Below, one piece after another: positions 38,308 through 47,399 of a DNA stretch of 64,000 bases. The notes below the pieces were generated by a model, which saw only the letters and a list, made by a program, of their open reading frames with translations, was not told the origin of the DNA and made no database searches. The DNA is taken from positions 326,307-390,306 of the forward strand of contig JBFMDH010000003.1 in the NCBI GenBank assembly GCA_040754075.1, read 5' to 3'. The translations under genes were made by a program, and so were the position numbers. How positions within the stretch are numbered: position 1 is the stretch's first letter; each line of letters begins with the position of its first letter. The stretch is from Acidobacteriota bacterium. Its GTDB lineage: Bacteria > Acidobacteriota > Blastocatellia > UBA7656.

Positions 38308-39138
38308 TTACTTCTGCCAGAGAATCGGGTTGAGCGGACTGGCGGCGATTTCGCCGGGTTTAATGCCGGGCATCCAGGTGGCTAAATCGGCTTCACGATT
38401 GGGATGGTCGGGCGCGACGACGCGCGCATCCGCTGCCATATAAATGATGGTCATTACTTCGCGCATGCGGTTTGTCGGATTGGCGGGCGCGCTGTGCAAA
38501 GTCCAACCGGCGTGAAAAGTCGCATCGCCCGCGCGCATCGCTCCATAAGTGTGGGTCGAAAGCCCACGCCCTGAAATCAATTTTTGAAATTCGGACTGCG
38601 ATTCATCGGAAATCGGCAACTTGTCGAGATACCCTAAACGGTGCGAACCCGAAACAAAAGTCATGCTGCCAATCTCTGAAGTAATATCGACCAGCGGCAT
38701 CCACATGGTGATGGTGTGCGGGGTGTCGAGGGGCCAATAAAACTGGTCTTGATGATAAGGCGTTGCGCCGCCGCCCGGTTCTTTGTAAAGCGCCTGGTCG
38801 TGATACATCCGTACGCCACTAACATTCATCAACTCGGCGGCAATTTTTGCGAAGCGTTTGGCGAAAGCAAACCGCTTGACGCCTTCATCTTTCGTCCAAA
38901 GATTCATGATTTGCAAAAAGGCTTTGCCATAAGTATCGCGGTCTTCGAGCTGGCGGGTCTCGGTGTTGTAGCGTTGTGCTGCGGCAGTGATGACCGGACG
39001 ATAGGCGTTGATTTCTTCTGTTGTGGCAATCCCGGGTAAATAAATATGCCCGTCGCGTGCAAAACTCTCGCGCATCGCGCCGGTTATCGAATAGTCGCTG
39101 CTCAAATCGGGTAAATGGTCTACCGGACGATCAATCAT
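38308..39138 (-). CDS. Phytanoyl-CoA dioxygenase (PhyH) family oxygenase
   Basis: 276 aa; the start at 39138 has CGGAGAATTGT upstream. The double-stranded beta-helix Fe(II)/2-oxoglutarate core is shown by H-Q-D (Y-H-Q-D-Q-F-Y-W, about 123-130) and a distal His in W-T-L-H-S-A-P with a following Arg (N-R-M-R-E-V) for 2-oxoglutarate binding. Family members hydroxylate a wide range of small molecules; the substrate here is unknown. It stands alone, with 150-270 nt gaps on both sides. Confidence 0.9.
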   Translation of the reverse strand: MIDRPVDHLPDLSSDYSITGAMRESFARDGHIYLPGIATTEEINAYRPVITAAAQRYNTETRQLEDRDTYGKAFLQIMNLWTKDEGVKRFAFAKRFAKIAAELMNVSGVRMYHDQALYKEPGGGATPYHQDQFYWPLDTPHTITMWMPLVDITSEIGSMTFVSGSHRLGYLDKLPISDESQSEFQKLISGRGLSTHTYGAMRAGDATFHAGWTLHSAPANPTNRMREVMTIIYMAADARVVAPDHPNREADLATWMPGIKPGEIAASPLNPILWQK

Positions 39139-39412
39139 ACAATTCTCCGAAATTTAAAAAGTTGAGGGCAAACTATAAACCTTATGGCGCGATGCCGGTA
39201 GCTCTTTTTGACAAAGGCGCGATCCCGGCAAACTTCGCTTATGCCTTGCGGTCGGCTACCCATCTCATCATAAGCATCATAAAAATGATGAATTCACATT
39301 ATTGTTGAATCCCTGTCAAAGCGCAAAAATACAAAAAGGGACAAACAAGTCCGCTAGTCTTCAGTGGTCATGAAATTAGTATGTGGCTGAATGAACAGCC
39401 CGGAAGGAAGTA

Positions 39413-39808
39413 ATGATGAAACGTCTTATATTTGCTTTTTTGATGATAGCGATGTTTTCTGCTGGAGCCTTGTTGCAAACCGGACAAGCCGAAAATCTGC
39501 GCCGTGACCAGGCGGTCGTTGACTTTCCTGATACCGTCAAACTTTTGGATGTTCTGTTAAAGGGGCGCTATGTTGTGGTTCACGATGATGAGAAAAAAGC
39601 TCAAGGCTTACCCTGTCTCTATGTTTACAACTTCAAGAATGGCAAAGCCGGTGATCTGGTGGTGTCGTTTCATTGTCAGCGCGTCGCGCGACCAATGGCT
39701 GACAAATTTTTTGTGCGCGTCACCAGCCGCCGGACACCCTTTGATGTGCCTGAAATTCAGGAGATTCAATTTGCCGGAAGCGCCGACGGTCATGGAGTTC
39801 ACCAATAA
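39413..39808 (+). CDS. Small secreted hypothetical protein, 131 aa
   Basis: ATG 39413 follows CGGAAGGAAGTA. Residues 1-26 form a signal peptide (F-A-F-L-M-I-A-M-F-S-A-G-A-L-L, cleavage near G-Q-A). The mature part of about 105 residues has two Cys (L-P-C-L-Y-V and F-H-C-Q-R) that could form a disulfide in the periplasm. No family is recognised and no neighbour suggests a role. Confidence 0.7.
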   Translation: MMKRLIFAFLMIAMFSAGALLQTGQAENLRRDQAVVDFPDTVKLLDVLLKGRYVVVHDDEKKAQGLPCLYVYNFKNGKAGDLVVSFHCQRVARPMADKFFVRVTSRRTPFDVPEIQEIQFAGSADGHGVHQ

Positions 39809-40348
39809 CCGGTTTGCGCCTGACCTCTTTTTGCAATGGGATAGCGGATCAGGCGGGTAAATTAAATCTAAATCCAAACTAATGAGATTGGTAGAGGCGC
39901 GAAGTTGAGAGTCCACGCTTTAGGGTGACTTGCTAGCCTTCAGGCTGGACTCTGAACTTTACCTGTGCCCCAATCTCCGGCAGTCTGATTTAGCGCAGGA
40001 TGACTGGCAAACTACCAAACATCCTACCGATGATTATTAAGTGAAAGCGTAAACTGAACGAGTGGAGGTGAAAGTATAGCCGTTCATTCCGAAAACACAC
40101 GGAGCTTAGGCAATGCTTTACGCGCCTTCGTTGATTACCAACAGCTTCGCAGGTCGTTTGGAACCGCTCGTCACACTGGCGTTCGTGCGGTTTCTGGGTT
40201 TAGGATAAATCCCTTCGCAGACATACCCGCAAGAGTAAAGAATAATCGTTGTCATTGCCAACGTTGTGCCGGAAGGTTTGCGGCAAAGCACTGGCATCTC
40301 GCGGATTGTTTGCAACCCCTTTAAAGCGATCAGCAGGGCGCATTAAGA
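39809..40348. other. Intergenic region, 540 bp, no supported gene
   Basis: It contains a hairpin with AGAGTCCA/TGGACTCT arms at about 39907-39955 enclosing a smaller AGCCT/AGGCT stem. A minus-strand frame (about 40118-40252) reads as low-complexity-free peptide but has no ribosome binding site and no recognisable family. It might be the remains of a gene. Confidence 0.5.
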
Positions 40349-41800
40349 ATGAAGGTGTCAGGCATGAATTTGCCAATGATTATTCAAGGCGGAATGGGCG
40401 TAGCAATTTCGGATTGGCGATTGGCGAAAGCCGTTTCACAGACCGGACAGTTGGGCGTGGTATCAGGAACCGGACTCAGTCGCGTGTTAATCAGTCGCTT
40501 GATGGATGGCGACCTTGCAGGACACATCCGCCGCGCCTTGAGCCATTTTCCTATACCGGAAGCGGTGCAAAATATTTTGCATCGTTATTATATTCCCAAG
40601 GGAAAAACCCCACCGCATCCTTACAAAACATTGCCTGCTTATACGGTTCGTCCATCGAGGTTTCTTGATCAACTCACGGTCATCGCCAATTTCGTTGAAG
40701 TCTTTCTTGCCAAAGAAAATCATACCGGTTTGGTCGGCATCAACCTACTTGAAAAAGTGCAATTGCCTAACCTCGCGTCGCTCTATGGCGCGATGCTCGC
40801 CGGTGTGGATTTTGTGTTGATGGGCGCGGGCATTCCCACACAGATTGCCGGAGTCTTGAATAAACTGGCAATGCACTTATCAACGAAGTATCGCCTCAAT
40901 GTCGTGGGCGCAGACCATGACGACGCCTACCATATGCATTTCGATCCGCAGCAAGTTTTCTCTGGCATCACCAACATCATCGGACAACTCAAACGCCCGC
41001 GTTTCCTGCCGATTATCGCTTCGACAGGGTTGGCGCAAGCTCTGCTCAAACGCAGCGAAGGCAAGGTGGACGGTTTCGTAATCGAAGGTCACACGGCTGG
41101 CGGACACAATGCGCCACCGCGTGGCGCGCTGCAACTGAATGAAGCGGGCGAGCCAATTTATAGCGACAAAGATGCTGTAGAGTTGGCAAAGGTACGGCAG
41201 TTGGGATTGCCTTTCTGGTTGGCAGGGGGGTATGGACATCCGGCGCAATTGCAGAAAGCCTTGGATGCAGGGGCAGCGGGGATTCAGGTGGGAACGGCGT
41301 TTGCCCTTTGCAATGAATCAGGCATGGAGCCGGAATTGAAAAAGCGATTGCTGGGCAAGGTACTCCATCAAAAGGTAAAAGTTTGCACGAGTTCTATAGC
41401 TTCGCCGACAGGTTTTCCTTTCAAAATAGTCATACTTGAAGACACCTTGTCAGAGAAAGAAATTTATCAAGCGCGTTCTCGGATTTGCGATCTGGGTTTT
41501 CTACGTACACTGTTCAAACGCGCTGATGGCGCACTCGGCTATCGTTGTCCGGCGGAGCCTGTCGAGGCTTACCTGAAAAAAGACAGGCAACTCGAAGATA
41601 CCATCGGCAAAGTGTGTTTATGTAATACCCTGGTGGCAACAGCGGGTTTCCCGCAACGCCGCAAAAACGGCTATATTGAGCCGCCGCTGGTGACGAGTGG
41701 CGATGATTTGATAAAGGTCAGGCAATTTCTGAGTTCCGGTAAAACCGACTACTCCGCTAAAGAGGTTATAGATTATTTGCTTGGCGAAATCTTGCAGTGA
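40349..41800 (+). CDS. Nitronate monooxygenase-like flavoprotein
   Basis: 483 aa; start 40349, with ATG 40364 (residue 6) an equally good choice. TIM-barrel pattern of the 2-nitropropane dioxygenase/nitronate monooxygenase family: N-terminal I-Q-G-G-M-G-V-A-I-S, FMN-binding stretches around L-M-G-A-G-I-P and G-H-T-A-G-G-H-N-A-P, and G-A-A-G-I-Q-V-G-T-A-F. It is longer than typical class I or II enzymes (about 330-360 aa) because of a C-terminal extension of about 110 residues containing Cys pairs (C-L-C-N). That extended form is found in PfaD-like and related proteins. Substrate is unknown. Confidence 0.82.
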   Translation: MKVSGMNLPMIIQGGMGVAISDWRLAKAVSQTGQLGVVSGTGLSRVLISRLMDGDLAGHIRRALSHFPIPEAVQNILHRYYIPKGKTPPHPYKTLPAYTVRPSRFLDQLTVIANFVEVFLAKENHTGLVGINLLEKVQLPNLASLYGAMLAGVDFVLMGAGIPTQIAGVLNKLAMHLSTKYRLNVVGADHDDAYHMHFDPQQVFSGITNIIGQLKRPRFLPIIASTGLAQALLKRSEGKVDGFVIEGHTAGGHNAPPRGALQLNEAGEPIYSDKDAVELAKVRQLGLPFWLAGGYGHPAQLQKALDAGAAGIQVGTAFALCNESGMEPELKKRLLGKVLHQKVKVCTSSIASPTGFPFKIVILEDTLSEKEIYQARSRICDLGFLRTLFKRADGALGYRCPAEPVEAYLKKDRQLEDTIGKVCLCNTLVATAGFPQRRKNGYIEPPLVTSGDDLIKVRQFLSSGKTDYSAKEVIDYLLGEILQ

Positions 41801-42139
41801 GGCACTCGCCGGATAATTACCCGCCGGAGCGGTGTGCAACGGGCGAAAGGTCTTGCGTGGCGGTCAACAGATAAGTCATCAACCGGCAACTACAGATAGT
41901 CAAAGAAAACTGAATTTTCAAACCGCTTGACGCCATATCAACTTCTTGTTTGACCAAAATATCCCGTTTAGCGCGTTCGTTAAGCAAACGTCGCGCACCC
42001 TGTCTGGCAACTCTCACAACTCATTGGCGGTCAATTCGAGGGATGTCGTCAGAGTCAGATCAAGGCGCGCCCACTCGTAGATTTCAAGGTGATGCCTAAT
42101 TGCCACTCTGATATGTGTGAATGCCCATCTTCATCCTCA
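41801..42139. other. Intergenic region, 339 bp, nothing recognised
   Basis: No gene, strong hairpin or repeat was seen. A short minus-strand frame (about 41817-42017) lacks a ribosome binding site and family similarity. Confidence 0.5.
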
Positions 42140-44506
42140 TCATGCTGTTGCCGCTTCATAGGGTTCGCCTCTGTGGCGCAGGAAGATAAAATAATTCATG
42201 GCTAAACAGAGAAGCGCAAAAACCGAAAGGAAAATAAACCCCAGCGTATAGGAACCGGTTTGTCCGCGAATCACGCCTAACACCAGCGGCGGGAAAAAGC
42301 CGCCCAGTCCGCCTGCCGCGCCGACAAGTCCAGTGATGGTTCCGGTTTCGCGCGGGAAATATTCCGGCACCAGTTTGAAGACCGCCCCGTTGCCTGCGCC
42401 CAACATCGCCGCGCAACCTAACACTCCGATGGTGAAAACCAGCATGTTTGATGAGAGCAACCCAAGCGATAAAAGCGTGATGCCTGCGAGCACGAAAAAC
42501 AACACCCGCGCGCCGCCGTATTTGTCCGCTAGTCCGCCGCCAAAGGGTCGCATCGCGGTTGCCACAATCACAAAACCGGCAACCCGCGCCCCCGCATCGG
42601 TCATCGTCAACCCGAAAATATCTTTGAGCAGGGTCGGCAAATAGAGGCTCAGCGCAACGAAGCCGCCGAAGGTCAGGAAATAGAATAACGACAACACCCA
42701 GGCAATCGGCTCGCGTTTTAAGATGGCGAAATATTCGCCAAACTTTTTCGGTTGGGAAGGCACAGCGGCGTTACGCGCTAATGCCAGAAAGACCAACCCG
42801 AATAGACCTGCCAACGCGCCGAATATCCAGAATGGCACACGCCAGTTGCCGGTGGCGGCAACCAAAGCAGGCGCGCCAAACACAGCGATGGATTGCCCGA
42901 TGTTGCCCATCCCATAAACTCCCAGCGCGATGCCCTGTTGATGCGCCGGAAACCATTTCGAGGTGAACGATACGCCTACCGAAAAACTCGTTCCCGCAAA
43001 ACCCAACAACAAACCCCAACCAATCAAGCTTGCATAAGAGTTGCTGAAGCTCGCGCCAATTGCCGGAAACAGACAAAAACATAAGAGCAAGCCGAATACT
43101 TTGCGCCCGCCGTATTTGTCCGCAAGAATGCCCAGCGGCAAACGACCGATGGAACCCAGCAACACCGGGACGGCAATCAATATCGCAGTTTGCACAGGCG
43201 TGAGGTTGTAGAGTTCACGAAAACGCGGAGCCAGCGCCCCCATCAATCCCCACGCCGCAAAGCTAACCGCGAACCCGATGGTCGAAAGCGCCAGGGCGCG
43301 GTAGGCGCTGGCGTCCCACGCAACAGGTTCTTCCTCCGTTTCATCCGAATGCAGCGCCAGACTCTCCGCCAAATAGGGGTCGTGTTTGGGCAACAACGCG
43401 GCTTTCTTCAAGCCTTCAACAAACGCCCACACAAAGAGCGCCGCAAAACCGATTAACAGCGTGAGGTCAACATAACCGGGCAAGGATGAGAGTCCCAACG
43501 CCGGATAAATCATCACATACAAATCCAGCCAGTGACCGACGAGAATAATCGCGCACACCCACAGCAATAACGTTTCGCTGCGTTTGGCGCGGCGCGAAAT
43601 CAACAAGGCGAAAGGCAACACCCAGTTCAAAAAGAGGTTCAAGAGGAAGAAAAATTTCCAGCCGCCGGTTTGCGTGCGGCGTATGTAATAAATGGTCTCT
43701 TCGGGAATGTTGGCGTAATAAATCAACAGGTATTGCGACAGCCAGATGTATGCCCAGAAGGTTGAAAATCCAAAGACCAGTTTGCCGAGATTGTGCAGAT
43801 GGTCGGCGTTGAGTTGCGGCAATACGCCGCGCCGATGCAAGACAATGGCAAGAACCGTGATTGCCGCAATCCCGCTTAGAAACAATCCCGAAAAACAATA
43901 AAAGGCATAAATCGTGCTGTAGAATTCGGCTTCAAGCGACATGAGCCAATCGAAACTCGCCAGCGAAAAAGTGATGGCAAAGACTGCCAGAAAAATTGCC
44001 GACAGTTTTTTGCTCCGCGTCGTGTGTGCGGGCAACCGGTCTTCATCCTGCCGATGTGATTCTCTGACCATGAGCCAGGCAAACACTGTCCATAACGCCA
44101 GCGCCACCAACATGCGCGCAAAGAAAAACGGCGTGTTCAAAAACGTCAGTTTCAGGTGCAATCCGGCGCTCGCTTCCGCTGATGAAAAATGGGTCCATTC
44201 GTAGAGCGTGTGTCTGCCGAAAAAGACCGTGAGCATAGCCATCGCGCCAAGCGGCAGATAATTCATCATCGCTTCGGGAATGCGGCGAATGACCGCGCTC
44301 CAGCCGGCGTTCGAGACATGATAAATGCTCAAAAAAACCATTGCGCCAAGCGCCAGCGTCAGGAAATAAAAAGCGTTGAGCAACACTCCTGCCCACGCTC
44401 TCGGGCTTGCGAACATCAATCCGGCGAGCAAACCAACTCCGCCAACGATGAAGGAAGCGGTCAGGATTTTCTGCTCGCGCGCTGTTATGAATGCCTGATT
44501 TGCCAT
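42140..44506 (-). CDS. Fusion of ActF (alternative complex III) with NarK nitrate/nitrite transporter
   Basis: 788 aa from the ATG at 44506. The first about 385 residues have ten hydrophobic segments and motifs of ActF, the NrfD-like quinol-binding subunit of alternative complex III (E-W-T-H-F, S-F-D-W-L-M-S-L-E, S-T-F-W-A-Y-I-W-L-S-Q-Y). After a charged linker (D-E-T-E-E-E-P) a complete 12-helix MFS domain follows, with NarK signatures: G-R-L-P-L-G-I-L-A-D-K-Y-G-G-R, Y-G-M-G-N-I-G-Q-S and G-A-G-N-G-A-V-F-K. Both halves look intact and there is no stop or frameshift at the join. The fusion would tether nitrate or nitrite transport to the quinol-oxidising complex. It ends the nar-act operon. 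Confidence 0.9.
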   Translation of the reverse strand: MANQAFITAREQKILTASFIVGGVGLLAGLMFASPRAWAGVLLNAFYFLTLALGAMVFLSIYHVSNAGWSAVIRRIPEAMMNYLPLGAMAMLTVFFGRHTLYEWTHFSSAEASAGLHLKLTFLNTPFFFARMLVALALWTVFAWLMVRESHRQDEDRLPAHTTRSKKLSAIFLAVFAITFSLASFDWLMSLEAEFYSTIYAFYCFSGLFLSGIAAITVLAIVLHRRGVLPQLNADHLHNLGKLVFGFSTFWAYIWLSQYLLIYYANIPEETIYYIRRTQTGGWKFFFLLNLFLNWVLPFALLISRRAKRSETLLLWVCAIILVGHWLDLYVMIYPALGLSSLPGYVDLTLLIGFAALFVWAFVEGLKKAALLPKHDPYLAESLALHSDETEEEPVAWDASAYRALALSTIGFAVSFAAWGLMGALAPRFRELYNLTPVQTAILIAVPVLLGSIGRLPLGILADKYGGRKVFGLLLCFCLFPAIGASFSNSYASLIGWGLLLGFAGTSFSVGVSFTSKWFPAHQQGIALGVYGMGNIGQSIAVFGAPALVAATGNWRVPFWIFGALAGLFGLVFLALARNAAVPSQPKKFGEYFAILKREPIAWVLSLFYFLTFGGFVALSLYLPTLLKDIFGLTMTDAGARVAGFVIVATAMRPFGGGLADKYGGARVLFFVLAGITLLSLGLLSSNMLVFTIGVLGCAAMLGAGNGAVFKLVPEYFPRETGTITGLVGAAGGLGGFFPPLVLGVIRGQTGSYTLGFIFLSVFALLCLAMNYFIFLRHRGEPYEAATA

Positions 44507-44904
44507 AATTACTCTCACATAGTTCTGATACTCTTCTGCCGAGAAAGCGACATCTGACCACCTGGTTTTGATGGTCAATATCGTCCTGCGTTGATTCGTT
44601 ATAAAAGCATTGCGGCTGTGCCGCTTTGATGTGCGGTGAGTCTCGGACTCACCGTTGAGTCGCTATTTTTCTTTCGGGGCTACGCCCCAATTGGCGGCGT
44701 AGCCGCAAGTTTCAGACGATAAGCTTTGCGGAAAGGCTTAGCCTTTCCGCACATCAAAGCGGCATAGCCGCCCGAAACCGAGATGTAGAGACGACGGGCT
44801 GCGCCACTGGCTAAGCTCCTCTGCGCCTCCAGCGCAAAATTTCAATTATCAACAAGGCTGAGGAATTACTTTTGCCTTTTGCCTTTTGCCTTTTGCCTTT
44901 CTGT
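44507..44904. repeat. Multi-hairpin palindromic cluster plus heptamer tract between actE and actF-narK
   Basis: The outer inverted repeat is GCGGCTGTGCCGCTTTGATG (44612 onward) and its near-complement ending at 44771. Inside are GGTGAGTC/GACTCACC (44635-44653), GGGGC/GCCCC, a GGCGGC/GCCGC pair and the perfect GCGGAAAGGC/GCCTTTCCGC (44728-44750). A GCCTTTT heptamer run in one orientation follows at 44870-44900. This is the largest gap inside the operon and may set a drop in downstream expression. Confidence 0.75.
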
Positions 44905-45465
44905 TTACTGTCTCTGCAATTGGCGTATGTAGAGAATCACTTTCCAACGGTCATCAACTCCGACCTGCGCGGCGTGCGCCGGCATATCCTTGCGTCCCAG
45001 CGTGATGACATGAAACATCTGACCGTCCGGTAGATTTTTTGAAGTTTCGGTTTTATACGAAGGCGGATTGGGATATTTCGGAATAATCGCGCCATCACCG
45101 CCGCCCGTCGCGCCGTGACACACCGCGCAATAATTGGAGTAGATGTATTGCCCGCGCGCCAGATTTTCCGGCGTCGGCGCAAATGGGTTTTTCAATTCGC
45201 GTCCGGCTCTTGCGGCTTCCGCTTCGCCCGCGCCAAAGTGGAACGGTTTATAACCTCTGGGAATGGTGCCTTCGACCGGCATCTGCGCGGTCATGCGATT
45301 GGGCAACACCGGGTTTGAAGTCTGCGAAAGATAAGCGGGCGAATATTGCATCTGCGTTGTCCACTCGCGATTGCGTACCGTCACATCCCGACCAAGCAGA
45401 TACAAGCCGCCGCATACCACCACAGGCAACAGCAGGACGGTCAACCATTCGAGCCTTTTTTTCAT
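44905..45465 (-). CDS. actE: ActE, mono-heme cytochrome c subunit of alternative complex III
   Basis: 186 aa; the start overlaps the end of actD by 4 nt. One N-terminal membrane anchor (about 8-26) with a Cys near residue 18 that could be a lipidation site, and one C-A-V-C-H heme motif near residue 114 with a Met ligand candidate in K-D-M-P-A-H. It would take electrons from the pentaheme ActA and pass them to a soluble or membrane-bound cytochrome c. It sits in the standard actABCDEF order. Confidence 0.92.
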   Translation of the reverse strand: MKKRLEWLTVLLLPVVVCGGLYLLGRDVTVRNREWTTQMQYSPAYLSQTSNPVLPNRMTAQMPVEGTIPRGYKPFHFGAGEAEAARAGRELKNPFAPTPENLARGQYIYSNYCAVCHGATGGGDGAIIPKYPNPPSYKTETSKNLPDGQMFHVITLGRKDMPAHAAQVGVDDRWKVILYIRQLQRQ

Positions 45466-46004
45466 ACGAATTGATCTCCTTCGATGACGCGAATCGCCCC
45501 GTGTTTATTGACGATTTTAAATGCTCGTCGGGCATCGAAGGCGGCATCGGCTTGTTTTAACACCAGCACGAAACGGTCATCGGTGACGCGGTCAAAGGTC
45601 TGTTTTTTGCTGAACAACCACAAACGATTGTTGATGAGCAGGACGCCAATGGCAATCAATCCCGAAAACAACACCATCAACTCGAAGGTCACGGGGATAA
45701 ACAGCGGAAACGAATTGAACGGTTTGCCGCCGACATTCAAGGGCCAGTCATACGCCGAAGTCCACACCTGCAAACCGAGTCCGAAAGTCAAACCGACGGC
45801 TCCCGCGATAAACGCAATCCAGGTCAGTTTCGAGCGTTTCAAGCCGACCGCTTTATCCAACCCGTGAACCGCAAACGGGGTAAACGCATCGTGAATTTCA
45901 AAACCCGACTCGCGGGCTTCAATCGCCGCCGCTTTCAAATCATCTTCACGTTTGAAATAGATGGCGAGATAGCGAACATTGGCTGAAGCTTTAACGGCGA
46001 GCAT
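45462..46004 (-). CDS. actD: ActD, membrane subunit of alternative complex III (DUF3341)
   Basis: 180 aa with two hydrophobic helices at about 58-80 and 105-125, framed by a soluble N-terminal domain of about 50 residues (Y-F-K-R-E-D-D-L-K-A-A-A) that is typical of DUF3341. ActD has no cofactor and holds the membrane arm together. It overlaps actC by 14 nt and actE by 4 nt. Confidence 0.9.
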   Translation of the reverse strand: MLAVKASANVRYLAIYFKREDDLKAAAIEARESGFEIHDAFTPFAVHGLDKAVGLKRSKLTWIAFIAGAVGLTFGLGLQVWTSAYDWPLNVGGKPFNSFPLFIPVTFELMVLFSGLIAIGVLLINNRLWLFSKKQTFDRVTDDRFVLVLKQADAAFDARRAFKIVNKHGAIRVIEGDQFV

Positions 46005-47397
46005 AATGCAATACCCCCTTGATTTCGTTCATCGAGATGACCGGAAAGAGCCTTAAAAAGAGCAGAAAGAAAGTGAAAAACATGCCGAAGCTGCCAAACA
46101 TAATCGTTACTTCCGTGAGCGTCGGCATATAGCTTGCCCAACTTGACGGCAGAAAATCGCGGTGCAACGAGGTGACAATAATGACGAAGCGTTCAAACCA
46201 CATACCGACATTGACCAGAATTGACAGCACGAAAATTGCCGGAATCGAAGTGCGAATGCGTTTCGACCAGAAGAGTTGCGGCACGATGGCATTGCAGGTC
46301 ACCATCGTCCAGAATGCCCAGGCATAAGGTCCCATCACCCGATTGATGATGACGAAGGATTCATTGGGATTGCCGCTGTAAAAGCCGATGAAGATTTCCG
46401 TAAGATAGGCGATGGAGACAATCGAGCCGGTCAACAACGTCACTTTGCACATATTTTCCAGATGCTGCACGGTGATGTAGTTTTCGAGGCGCATCAATTT
46501 TCTGACGGCAATCATCAAGGTCATCACCATCGCAAAACCTGAGAAGACCGCTCCCGCGACGAAGTACGGCGGAAAGATGGTCGAATGCCAGCCCGGGATC
46601 ACCGAGGTCGCAAAATCGAAACTGACGATGCTGTGAACCGAAAGCACCAGAGGCGTCGCCAGTGCCGCCAACACCATATAGACCGTTTCATAACGCGACC
46701 AGGTATGATTCGAGCCGTTCCAACCGAGACTCATCACTTTGTAAACGGCGCGACGAAATTTTGACACCGTGCGGTCGCGCGCCGTCGCCAAATCAGGTAT
46801 CAAGCCGAGATACCAGAAGACCGCAGAGATGGTGAAGTAAGTTGAAATCGCAAAGAAATCCCACACCAGGGGCGAGCGAAAATTGACCCACAACGAGCCG
46901 CGTTGATTGGGATACGGCAATATCCAGTAAAACAGCCACGGTCGCCCCATGTGAATGACCGGAAAAATTCCCGCGCACATCACCGCAAACAACGTCATGG
47001 CTTCCGCCGAGCGATTCACCGAGGTGCGCCATTTCTGATTGAACAGAAAAAGAATCGCCGAGATGAAAGTTCCGGCATGACCGATGCCAATCCAGAAAAC
47101 GAAATTGGTGATGTCAAAAGCCCAGCCCACGGTTTTATTCAATCCCCATGTGCCGATGCCGGTGTTGACGGTGTGCGCGGTGGCAATGATTCCGGCGCAC
47201 ATCACCACAAAAGCCGAGAGAAATGCCGTCCACCAACCGACGCCGGGTTTTCTGTCAAGCAGGCTACAGATGTCTTCCGTAACTTCGCCGTAACTTTTGT
47301 CGCCTTCGATGAGCGGTTTGCGAAGCGGCGAGAGCGCTTCAGGCGAAGTGTCTGACTTACTCTCTTCGTGAACGATTTTTTCAAACGCCACAGCCAT
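45991..47397 (-). CDS. actC: ActC, NrfD-like quinol-binding subunit of alternative complex III
   Basis: 468 aa with about ten membrane helices and the NrfD/PsrC pattern: D-R-K-P-G near residue 50, G-I-G-H-A-G-T-F-I-S-A-I-L, H-M-G-R-P-W, and W-H-S-T-I-F-P-P-Y-F-V-A-G-A. ActC binds and oxidises menaquinol and may couple this to proton movement. Its stop lies 14 nt into actD and its start lies 2 nt behind actB, so it is tightly coupled to both. Confidence 0.94.
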   Translation of the reverse strand: MAVAFEKIVHEESKSDTSPEALSPLRKPLIEGDKSYGEVTEDICSLLDRKPGVGWWTAFLSAFVVMCAGIIATAHTVNTGIGTWGLNKTVGWAFDITNFVFWIGIGHAGTFISAILFLFNQKWRTSVNRSAEAMTLFAVMCAGIFPVIHMGRPWLFYWILPYPNQRGSLWVNFRSPLVWDFFAISTYFTISAVFWYLGLIPDLATARDRTVSKFRRAVYKVMSLGWNGSNHTWSRYETVYMVLAALATPLVLSVHSIVSFDFATSVIPGWHSTIFPPYFVAGAVFSGFAMVMTLMIAVRKLMRLENYITVQHLENMCKVTLLTGSIVSIAYLTEIFIGFYSGNPNESFVIINRVMGPYAWAFWTMVTCNAIVPQLFWSKRIRTSIPAIFVLSILVNVGMWFERFVIIVTSLHRDFLPSSWASYMPTLTEVTIMFGSFGMFFTFFLLFLRLFPVISMNEIKGVLHYARR

Positions 47398-47399
47398 AG

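Noticed and set aside
40118-40315. Minus-strand gene of 65 codons
   Set aside because: No ribosome binding site, no recognised family, and the start would be inside the region ahead of the opposite gene. It may be a gene remnant.
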